Assembly (NCBI RefSeq): GCF_032678705.1 | Contig: NZ_JAVTSS010000001.1 | Span: 806,001 to 870,000 of the forward strand | Length of the DNA stretch: 64,000 nt | Reading direction: 5' to 3' | DNA from: Pedobacter frigiditerrae | Lineage (GTDB): Bacteria > Bacteroidota > Bacteroidia > Sphingobacteriales > Sphingobacteriaceae | Shown here: positions 54,889-62,771 of the stretch, piece by piece | Layout of the letters: each line of letters starts with the position of its first letter | Numbering within the stretch: the stretch's first letter is position 1 | The notes under the pieces: generated by a model | What the model was told of the DNA's origin: nothing | What the model saw: the letters and a program-made list of their open reading frames with translations, nothing else | Databases searched by the model: none | Position numbers and translations under genes: made by a program

Positions 54889-57800
54889 ATGAAAAACCTA
54901 ATCGTACTTATTCTTTTTCTGTTCCTAAATATAAACTTATCCTTTGCACAAGAACTTTACCCACCACTTTTGTCAAAAGAAAATTGGCACAAGGAGCAAA
55001 GAGCGCTTAGATATCAACCAAAAGGTAAAGATTTTGTCATTCATAATGGTAATCGTCGTTTCACGAGAGCATTATATGGCACCCATACGGCTTTTAGGGT
55101 AGAGGCTGGTGATTTACCTGAATTTGCCTTGTTCATGCCAGGAATGGGAGGTAATCTAAAATTAGGCTTACTTTCTGGAAAACAAAGCAAGTGGCTTACT
55201 GCAGCAGCAAGCATCACAGCTACGTACAGACCCGGTTCAATGCTTTATGACATTAAAGATCCGATGTTGGGTAGTGGGACTATGCACCTCAGCATCTTGG
55301 CATTGAGTAAAGGCGAAGGTTTGGTGGTTAAAGTTCAATTTGAAAATGTTGTACAAGATGTTAAGCTTTTTTGGGCTTTTGGTGGAGCGGGAGGAAATCC
55401 TTTCTCTAGGTCAGGGGATATGGGGCCAGACCCAGAATCTGCATTTTACCTAAAGCCAGAAAGCTGTTTAGACAATGTGTTTAAAATTAACAGCCATCAT
55501 TTTTCTTTGACCTACGGGAAAGGCAAATCCTTGCTGGGTTCATTTCCTTCGAGCGACCTAAAAATTTCAGATGCTTCCAATCAGGAGTCTCCTGCCATCA
55601 TGTATACCTCTAACGCACAGAGATCTCCAGTGTTAACCGGACGTTTGCAGGTGGAAAACAAAAAAGATTTTTATGTCTTGATACAAAACCCCGATGCCAA
55701 GGGTGCCGACATCAAAACGGCTGCTGCCGTAGCTTTTCAAGAAGCAGAAAATACCAGAAAAATATTAGTCAACAGAATTCAGGTAGATACGCCAGATCCC
55801 TTTTTTAATACATTAGGAGGAACCATTAGCGTGGCATCAGATGCGAACTGGGAAGCACCTTCCTATTTACATGGCGCCATAGGTTGGCGCATGCGTTTGA
55901 ATGGCTGGCGTGGTCCCTACACAGCTGACCCTTTAGGTTGGCATGATCGTGCACGTCAGCATTTCAGTTCTTATGCTAAGTCGCAGGTGCTCGAACCCGC
56001 TAATGGTCCGGTAGTAGCAGATACGGCATTAAACTTGGCTAGGTCAAAAGAGCAATTGGGAACTGCGATGTTCTCTCGTGGTTATATCTCTAGAGAACCT
56101 GAGGGTAAAACCTTGCGTGCGCATCATTATGACATGAACCTTGTTTATATTGATGCCTTATTATGGCATTTGAACTGGACGGGCGATTTGGCTTATGCTA
56201 AAGAAATATGGCCAGTTATACAAAGGCACTTGGAGTGGGAAAAACGAGTATATGATCCTGATGGCGATGGACTTTACGATGCCTACGCCGTTATATGGGC
56301 TAGTGATGCACTGTATTACAATGCTGGAGCTGTAACTCACAGTTCTGCCTATAACTATAGAGCCAATGCAATGGCTGCAAAAATTGCTACCTTGTTAAAA
56401 GAAGATCCATCAATCTATCAAACTGAAGCAGATAGGATATTGAAGGCGATTAATGCGCAGCTTTGGATGCCTAAAAAAGGTTGGTATGCTGAATATAAAG
56501 ATGCCATGGGCTTAAAACAGTTACATCCAGCTGCGGCATTGTGGACAATTTACCATAGCGTAGATTCTGATGTGCCAGATGCTTTTCAAGCCTATCAAAG
56601 TTTACGTTATGTAGATACTGAAATTCCGCATATTCCAGTTCGAGCAACTGGATTACCTGATAAAGGATATTATACACTTTCTACTACCAATTGGATGCCT
56701 TATGAATGGTCGTTAAACAATGTGGCCTTGGCCGAATCAACGCATACTGCATTAGCTAATTGGCAAGCTGGGCGTACAGAAGAAGCCTTTAAACTATGGA
56801 AAAGTGAAATCTTAGCCAGTATGTACCTAGGTGGCAGTCCGGGTAACTTTGTTCAAATTTCTCATTATGATGCCATTAGACGTGAAGCCTATCGGGATTT
56901 TGGTGATCCTGTAGGTATGAGTTCAAGGGCATTGGTAGAAGGTTTATTTGGCTTCGTGCCAGATGCCCTGCACAAAACATTGCTAATTAGACCGGGCTTA
57001 CCTGCTGAGTGGGACCACGCTTCCCTTAAAATACCTGATTTCTCCTTTGGTTTTAAAAGAACTGGAAACAAGGACGTTTATACGCTAGTTTCGAGATTTG
57101 AACAATCACTCCATTTAAAAATGAGAGTAAAGGCTCGAGGTAATAATTTATTATCAATAACCGTAAATGGTAAACCAGTAAAATGGAACAATGTGGCATC
57201 GGCCATATCAAGTCCAGAAATTGAATTTGAAAGTCCAGCTGCCAAAAACTATACGATAGCGATGGTGTGGTCGGGACAGAAGATGACAAGTCCTGTAATT
57301 AAGCCATTTTATAAGCCTGGTGATCAATTAAACATTAGTTTCCCAAATGCGGTCATCACAAAAATATTCGACCCACAAGAGATTTTAGATAAAAGCGAAT
57401 TTACTGGTAACAGGCTAACTGCATTAGTTAAAGGACAGGCTGGAAACCGTACCACATTTGTGCAGCTTAAAAATGGAAAGTTCAGCTATTGGTTTCCTTT
57501 GTGCTTTGAGGTGGGTGCTATTGTGCCTGCACAAAAACCGGTTAACCTGGATGCTGTAGAATGGAAAACTCAAAAGTTTGAAACACAGGATATTTCTGCG
57601 CTCTTTAATGATAAAGTAACACAGCTATTCAAGAATAAGTATTTGTCTCCAAGGCCAAAAACAACAACTTTGCAAATTCCTGTTCAAGGTATTGGCGATT
57701 GGCCACATCCAAAGGCAGATGCAGAAATTAATGATGTAGGATTGAGAAGTCTAGCGGGTAATGAAAATCAGTTTACACTTCCTTCTGGTATTCCATTTAA

Positions 57801-58284
57801 AACCCCGAGTGATCCTGCTAAAAGAAATATTCTATTTACTTCCCGTTGGGATAACTTCCCTGCAACCGCTGAAATTCCCTTGTCTGGGAAGGCAAAGACC
57901 GCCTTTTTACTGATGGCTGGATCTACCAATCCGATGCAAAGCAGGATGGACAATGGAATGGTTACAGTTGAATATACAGATGGTAGCAGCGAGCAATTGG
58001 CATTACGCAATCCAGAAAACTGGTGGCCTATAGAACAAGACATGTACATTGATGGTGGCGCCTTTACCACTGGGGCACAACGACCGATTAGAATTCATTT
58101 AAAAACCGGAAAAATAATTACTGAGCGTGAAGCAAACAATTGGAATGGTAAATTTATTAATGGTGGTGCAGCTACTGCAATTGGTCTTAAGCTTGATCCC
58201 AATAAAACTTTGCGTAAACTTAAATTAACAACCTTGTGTAATGATGTAATTATTGGGTTGATGGCAGTTACTTTAATACGATAA
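54889..58284 (+). CDS. Large secreted (alpha/alpha)6-barrel protein, DUF4450-like; putative glycoside hydrolase
   Basis: 1131 residues with a signal peptide ending at SFAQ (residue 21). The first 250 residues form a beta-rich DUF4450-type region (KENWHKEQRALRYQPKGKDF, FVIHNGNRRFTRALYGTH). The middle (about 330-720) is an (alpha/alpha)6 toroid resembling GH78/GH95/GH63 clans, with HHYDMNLVYIDALLWHLNWTG and DPDGDGLYDAYAVIWASDA. Acidic residues in these stretches (e.g. YDPDGDGLYDA) are the best catalytic candidates. The last 400 residues are beta-sandwich modules. Such proteins often occur in pectin PULs of Bacteroidota and may be rhamnosidase- or galacturonidase-like, but I know of no secure assignment. 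No ACAGGA repeat lies upstream. Neighbours (GH28, GH43) fit a role in RG-I breakdown. Confidence 0.7.
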   Translation: MKNLIVLILFLFLNINLSFAQELYPPLLSKENWHKEQRALRYQPKGKDFVIHNGNRRFTRALYGTHTAFRVEAGDLPEFALFMPGMGGNLKLGLLSGKQSKWLTAAASITATYRPGSMLYDIKDPMLGSGTMHLSILALSKGEGLVVKVQFENVVQDVKLFWAFGGAGGNPFSRSGDMGPDPESAFYLKPESCLDNVFKINSHHFSLTYGKGKSLLGSFPSSDLKISDASNQESPAIMYTSNAQRSPVLTGRLQVENKKDFYVLIQNPDAKGADIKTAAAVAFQEAENTRKILVNRIQVDTPDPFFNTLGGTISVASDANWEAPSYLHGAIGWRMRLNGWRGPYTADPLGWHDRARQHFSSYAKSQVLEPANGPVVADTALNLARSKEQLGTAMFSRGYISREPEGKTLRAHHYDMNLVYIDALLWHLNWTGDLAYAKEIWPVIQRHLEWEKRVYDPDGDGLYDAYAVIWASDALYYNAGAVTHSSAYNYRANAMAAKIATLLKEDPSIYQTEADRILKAINAQLWMPKKGWYAEYKDAMGLKQLHPAAALWTIYHSVDSDVPDAFQAYQSLRYVDTEIPHIPVRATGLPDKGYYTLSTTNWMPYEWSLNNVALAESTHTALANWQAGRTEEAFKLWKSEILASMYLGGSPGNFVQISHYDAIRREAYRDFGDPVGMSSRALVEGLFGFVPDALHKTLLIRPGLPAEWDHASLKIPDFSFGFKRTGNKDVYTLVSRFEQSLHLKMRVKARGNNLLSITVNGKPVKWNNVASAISSPEIEFESPAAKNYTIAMVWSGQKMTSPVIKPFYKPGDQLNISFPNAVITKIFDPQEILDKSEFTGNRLTALVKGQAGNRTTFVQLKNGKFSYWFPLCFEVGAIVPAQKPVNLDAVEWKTQKFETQDISALFNDKVTQLFKNKYLSPRPKTTTLQIPVQGIGDWPHPKADAEINDVGLRSLAGNENQFTLPSGIPFKTPSDPAKRNILFTSRWDNFPATAEIPLSGKAKTAFLLMAGSTNPMQSRMDNGMVTVEYTDGSSEQLALRNPENWWPIEQDMYIDGGAFTTGAQRPIRIHLKTGKIITEREANNWNGKFINGGAATAIGLKLDPNKTLRKLKLTTLCNDVIIGLMAVTLIR

Positions 58285-59292
58285 AAAAGGTTGGTTATTA
58301 AAATAAACTTTTCTTTAGGTTAATAATTATTGTTTGAGTTTATATCAACTTGCCCTGAGTTTTGTTACCCCTACTTTTTGGTTTTTTTGCTTTATGGCTT
58401 TTTTTGTATCGATTATCGATGTGCTATCCAGCTATTTAAACTAAAATAGCGTTTAAAGGCACAACTTGGAGCTCTTGGAAACGACGTGACCGAATTTGAC
58501 TGGATTTGACTGGATTTGACCGGTTTGCAAGGACGTTTGTTCGAGACTTCTCCCAGTGTTGTTCGAGAAACCTTGCTTTAAACCGCGATTCTCCGAACGA
58601 ATCTGGGAGGAATGTGGGAGAAAACCTATACAGATCTGGGGATTTAAACTACAATAATTACAAGAAAATATTTTAACAATGAGTTTAAAATTGATTTAAC
58701 TATAAGGAAAATATGGTTAGATGGATTGAGTGTAAGATAAATTGTAAATGATCGTTAATCCTCCTGTTAACAACGTAGGCTATGTATTGCTCATTCCTTG
58801 TTCCTTGCACCATACTTGCATAGCCCTTGCATACCTATCCTTGTATCTCTTAGTGATACTTTAGTGTCTAAGAATAGAGTAGGGAGCAAGTATCATAGGG
58901 TAAGACTAGGATAGTGGTGCAATAGGAAATAGCGGAAGGTTGGATATGACTTGGACTTGATAGATTGAAATTAAGAGAAATGAAATGCTTTGAAAAAGCT
59001 GGATTGCTAGAATTGCAATGTTAAGCTAAGATAAGAAAATTACCAGAAATTTAAAATAGGAGATGGGTGGAAATCTTAATGCGCTATCAAACCTTGCCTA
59101 TCGGTTGGAGAGACACCAATCAAAAAAAATCCTACTCAAAAATATATTATTGTAGGTTCAGGATAATTCCTATCTCCTTAATAAATTAGAATTATGCGAT
59201 AAGAATTGAACTGATTGATTGTGAATAATGTTATATAGTTTATAAAGTAATTTAACTTGTTACTCAAATAGTTACATAATGAAAACTTTAAA
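58285..59292. other. 1-kb gene-free intergenic region
   Basis: No coding frame is convincing. Visible items are a 3-unit tandem repeat at 58491-58520 and a segment around 58530-58635 with TTCGAGA repeats and CTCCCAG/CTGGGAG arms. Another segment (58795-58925) has TTGCACCATA facing TAGTGGTGCAA near its ends. A one-armed copy of the 33539 repeat lies at 59097-59117. It looks like an old insertion scar or repeat sink. The minimal promoter for the GH43 gene lies at its right end. Confidence 0.5.
58491..58520 (+). repeat. Three tandem 10-bp units
   Basis: CGAATTTGAC, TGGATTTGAC, TGGATTTGAC repeat with a 10-bp period, and a fourth decayed unit (CGGTTTGCAA) follows. The period equals one helical turn, as in the ACAGGA operators, but the sequence differs and no gene starts within 800 bp. 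Confidence 0.7.
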
Positions 59293-59370
59293 GCAGGATA
59301 CTACAGGATGACATTTAAAAATGCATTATTGATATTTGGATAGGCTCCATTTAAAGCCAAAAAACCAAAT
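59293..59370 (+). promoter_or_regulatory. ACAGGA direct-repeat operator and CCAAAT box upstream of GH43-GH29
   Basis: GCAGGATACT-ACAGGA (59293-59308), 10-bp period. CCAAAT is at 59365-59370, 72 bp from the repeat start. GATATTTG at 59331-59338 is one base from TAnnTTTG. In-frame ATGs follow from 59409. Confidence 0.7.
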
Positions 59371-59564
59371 ATTTACTTTCATTAAGCCTATTTCTTGATG
59401 GCTTATGTATGATGTATGTGATGAACAAGACCTATTTCGCCTGTTTCCCGTATGCTATTTTAGGTGTAATGGGTATCTATCATTCTAATGAGCAGTTAAT
59501 GCCATCTCCCATTTTTAAAAAAGAAAAATACCGTTTGCTATATAAGAGATTGCTCGAAGATAGT

Positions 59565-61178
59565 ATGTGGATAATGTTAGGTACTTGTCGGTTAAGCTAT
59601 ATTTTCTTATGGTGTTTTTTGCTTTTAATGTTTGAACCTTGCTTCTCACAACAGAAAGTAAAATGGGGAGATTGGCAAACTTGGGGAGATCAAAATAATG
59701 GGACTTACCAAAATCCAATACTTCCAGCAGATTACAGTGATTTAGATTGCATTAGGGTGGGCAGTGATTATTATGCTGTTTCGTCTACATTTCAATATTC
59801 TCCAGGCTTTGTGATTTTACATTCAAAGGATTTGGTGAACTGGAAAATCGTTAGTCACGCTGTTAAGGATATTTCAAAAATCTCGACAGAAATGAATTGG
59901 GATAAAATGAATACCTATGGCAGGGGAATTTGGGCGGGTGCAATTAGATACCACAACAACAAATTTTGGATTTACTTTGGCGACCCTGATAAAGGTTATT
60001 TTATGACTACTGCCACAAAAATTGAAGGGCCTTGGGCGCCTGTTCATCAAGTTTTAGCTGCAAAAGGATGGGATGATGGCTGCCCTTTTTGGGATGATGA
60101 TGGACAAGGTTATTTTGTAGGAACAAATTTCGCAGATGGGTATAAAGTTCATTTGTTTAAAATGACCGCTGATGGGAAAACCTTAATTGCTACATCAGAT
60201 AAGGTAATTTATCAATCTAAGGGAAGTGAAGCCAACAAGCTTTTTAAAGTAAAGGATACTTATTACCATTTTTTTTCTGAAGTGAAAGCGGGTGGTAGAG
60301 CGGTTATGATGCAGCGGGCAAAAAATATATACGGACCTTACGAGGGACCAAAACAGTTAAGTTATGCTCAGAAAGAAAATCACGAACCCAATCAAGGTGG
60401 CATTGTTCAAACTCAAAAAGGCGATTGGTATTTTTTAACACATCACGGGTCTTCTGGAGATTGGTCTGGTAGGGTAATGAGTTTGCTGCCTGTAAATTGG
60501 ATAGATGGTTGGCCAATTTTGGGCAATCCTGATGCCGATAAAATAGGTTCAATGGTTTGGAATGGACCAAAGCCTGTTCAAGGCCAAAAGAAAAACATTC
60601 CACAAACCAGTGATGGTTTTAATGCTAAAATACTGACACAACAATGGGAATGGAATTACCAACCTAGAACAGAAAAATGGAGTTTAACAGAAAAGAAAGG
60701 CTGGTTAAGGTTAAAGGCTTTTAGACCAATTGAAACAAATAACCTATTAAAGGCAGGCAATACCATTACACAACGTTCTTTCAGGTCCTCATCTAATGAA
60801 GTCATTGTTAAAGTGAATTTAGCAGGAATGACGAAAGGACAAAAATCTGGTTTAACGCATTTTGGTTCACCAAACTATGCAAGTTTGGGTATTATATCTG
60901 ATGGCATTACCAAAAGAATAGAATATAATGCTAAAGGCAGTATTGTTTTGGGAGATGCGCTTGCTAGTAATCAATTGTGGCTTAAATCTACTTGGGGATT
61001 AGACGGTTTAAGTCAATTTTACTACAGCACTGATGGCGTTAAATACATTCCATTTGGAAAGCCTTATCAGTTGATGTGGGGTGCTTATCGTGGAGATAGA
61101 ATTGGTATTTATACCTACAACAATGAGTCTGATTCGGGTTATTTGGATGTAGATTATTTCAACTATTTGATTAAATAA
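59565..61178 (+). CDS. GH43 glycosidase with C-terminal beta-sandwich, secreted
   Basis: A 537-residue enzyme removing arabinofuranosyl or xylosyl groups. The frame is open from ATG 59409, which would put 52 residues before the signal peptide. I chose 59565 because a normal signal peptide starts there (MWIMLGTCRLSYIFLWCF, cleavage near CFSQ, residue 29). 59499 is also possible. Propeller motifs are NPILPADYSDLDCIRVG (base Asp59), WDDGCPFWDDDGQGYFVG (pKa modulator) and YQSKGSEANKLFKVKDTYYHFF (acid Glu). A C-terminal concanavalin-like domain covers about 345-537. The layout resembles GH43 subfamily 12-type enzymes. It is first in a two-gene unit with GH29, 11 bp apart, under an ACAGGA operator. 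Confidence 0.88.
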   Translation: MWIMLGTCRLSYIFLWCFLLLMFEPCFSQQKVKWGDWQTWGDQNNGTYQNPILPADYSDLDCIRVGSDYYAVSSTFQYSPGFVILHSKDLVNWKIVSHAVKDISKISTEMNWDKMNTYGRGIWAGAIRYHNNKFWIYFGDPDKGYFMTTATKIEGPWAPVHQVLAAKGWDDGCPFWDDDGQGYFVGTNFADGYKVHLFKMTADGKTLIATSDKVIYQSKGSEANKLFKVKDTYYHFFSEVKAGGRAVMMQRAKNIYGPYEGPKQLSYAQKENHEPNQGGIVQTQKGDWYFLTHHGSSGDWSGRVMSLLPVNWIDGWPILGNPDADKIGSMVWNGPKPVQGQKKNIPQTSDGFNAKILTQQWEWNYQPRTEKWSLTEKKGWLRLKAFRPIETNNLLKAGNTITQRSFRSSSNEVIVKVNLAGMTKGQKSGLTHFGSPNYASLGIISDGITKRIEYNAKGSIVLGDALASNQLWLKSTWGLDGLSQFYYSTDGVKYIPFGKPYQLMWGAYRGDRIGIYTYNNESDSGYLDVDYFNYLIK

Positions 61179-61189
61179 AAACACACAAA

Positions 61190-62710
61190 ATGAAAAGAAC
61201 ACTAGTATTTACAATCATTGCTTTTGTATTATCCTCCCAAGGTGTACAAACCTATGCGCAAGAGCCAAACAATCCTACAGCGGCACGAGTTACCATCAAG
61301 CTACCCAATGGAAAAGCGGCGGCAATTCCCAAAGGTCCTTACAAACCAACTTGGGAGTCGGTAAAAGAGAATTATAAAACCCCAGAATGGTTTCTGGATG
61401 GAAAGTTTGGAATTTTTATTCACTATGGCGTTTATACGGTAGCTGCTTATGCCAGTGAATGGTATCCACGTCACATGTACTCTAATTCTGGTGTGCAAAA
61501 ATGGCACGTTGAGCATTTCGGTGGTCCGGTGGATAAGATTGGTTATAAAGACTTAATTCCGTTATTTAAAATGGAGAAGTTTAATGCGCAAGAATGGGCA
61601 GATCTTTTTAAAGAAGCGGGAGCTAAATATGTAGTGCCAACCGCAGAACATCATGATGGTTTTGCCATGTACGATAGTAAGTTGACCAAATGGGACTCTA
61701 AAGATATGGGGCCTAAGATTGATTTTATTGGCGAATTATCTGCTGCGGTTCGTAAAGATGGATTAAAGTTTGGGGTTTCTAATCATAGAATGGAACATTG
61801 GGATTTTATGTACCCCCAACTGAAAACAAAGTCTGATTTGTTTGATCCTGCCTATGCAGATTTTTATGGACCGCCACAACTTCCGCCTGTTCGTAAACCA
61901 GCTGTAAATGGAGAAGAGGTAATTGAAGACCAAGATAAAGCACCTCAAAGTCAGGCTTTTTTAGAAGAATGGTTAGCTCGCTGCCAAGAGTTGGTAGACA
62001 AGTATAAACCAGATATGTTTTGGTTTGACAATGGTGTAAACAGCAGAAGTTTAGATTCTGTTAAATTGAGGTTTGCTGCCTATTATTACAATAGTGCAAA
62101 TAAATGGGGTAAAGCAGTTTCTATCAGCACTAAAAGTGAAGCCTATTTAGCAGGAAGTATTAAAGATTTTGAACGCCAGGGAAGAGCACCAAAAGAGTTA
62201 ACTGATTTTGTATGGCAAGTTGATGACCCTATCGGAGATAAGTTTGGTTACGTAGAAGGAATGAAACTGACTAATGCTGCCACAGTGATAAGAAGATTAG
62301 TTGAAAATGTAAGTAGAAATGGAAACCTGATGCTTAATATTTCACCTAAAAGTGATGGCACTATTCCACAAGAGCAAAAAGATATATTATTAGGTGTTGG
62401 CAAATGGCTTAAAGTTAATGGCGATGGGATTTATGGAACCAGAGCATGGGATAAATACGGCGAGGAATCTCTAAGATTTACCACAAAAGGAAATAATTTG
62501 TTCGTTGTTTCCTTAAAATGGCCAACTGCACCTGTACTTGTTCGCTCATTGCCGCTCAGCAAAGGAAAGGTTACCAAGGTTTCTTTGTTGGGTTATGCTA
62601 AAGAGTTGAAATATACGCAAGATGCAGATGGACTTACAGTGACTTTTCCAGATGAAAAAATTGGTGATTATGCCTATACCCTAAAAATTGAAGGCCTGAA
62701 GTTGCATTAG
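61190..62710 (+). CDS. GH29 alpha-L-fucosidase, secreted
   Basis: A 506-residue retaining alpha-L-fucosidase. The signal peptide ends at QTYAQ (residue 24). The N-terminal barrel begins WFLDGKFGIFIHYGVYTVAAYASEWY (as motifs), with HHDGF (154-158) at the substrate pocket and the nucleophile Asp280 in KPDMFWFDNGV. GNLMLNISPKSDGTIP is the usual GH29 end of the barrel, followed by a small beta domain to 506. Alpha-fucose (or alpha-galactose) decorates some RG-I galactan side chains and xyloglucan, so it may act on minor decorations. It lies 11 bp after GH43 and ends at a perfect bidirectional terminator, closing the plus-strand part of the window. Confidence 0.93.
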   Translation: MKRTLVFTIIAFVLSSQGVQTYAQEPNNPTAARVTIKLPNGKAAAIPKGPYKPTWESVKENYKTPEWFLDGKFGIFIHYGVYTVAAYASEWYPRHMYSNSGVQKWHVEHFGGPVDKIGYKDLIPLFKMEKFNAQEWADLFKEAGAKYVVPTAEHHDGFAMYDSKLTKWDSKDMGPKIDFIGELSAAVRKDGLKFGVSNHRMEHWDFMYPQLKTKSDLFDPAYADFYGPPQLPPVRKPAVNGEEVIEDQDKAPQSQAFLEEWLARCQELVDKYKPDMFWFDNGVNSRSLDSVKLRFAAYYYNSANKWGKAVSISTKSEAYLAGSIKDFERQGRAPKELTDFVWQVDDPIGDKFGYVEGMKLTNAATVIRRLVENVSRNGNLMLNISPKSDGTIPQEQKDILLGVGKWLKVNGDGIYGTRAWDKYGEESLRFTTKGNNLFVVSLKWPTAPVLVRSLPLSKGKVTKVSLLGYAKELKYTQDADGLTVTFPDEKIGDYAYTLKIEGLKLH

Positions 62711-62732
62711 TAATTACAATGATGAAAAGTAC

Positions 62733-62762
62733 AAAAGCCTTAGTGAAAACTAAGGCTTTTTG
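62733..62762. terminator. Bidirectional terminator between convergent genes
   Basis: AAAAGCCTTAGT (62733-62744) and ACTAAGGCTTTT (62749-62760) form a perfect 12-bp stem with a GAAA tetraloop and A/T tracts on both sides. It serves GH29 (plus) and the GH43-like gene (minus). Confidence 0.9.
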
Positions 62763-62771
62763 TTTTAATTA

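Noticed and set aside
58491..58520. Tandem 10-mers as a CRISPR-like array
   Set aside because: Units are contiguous with no spacers and only three copies exist.
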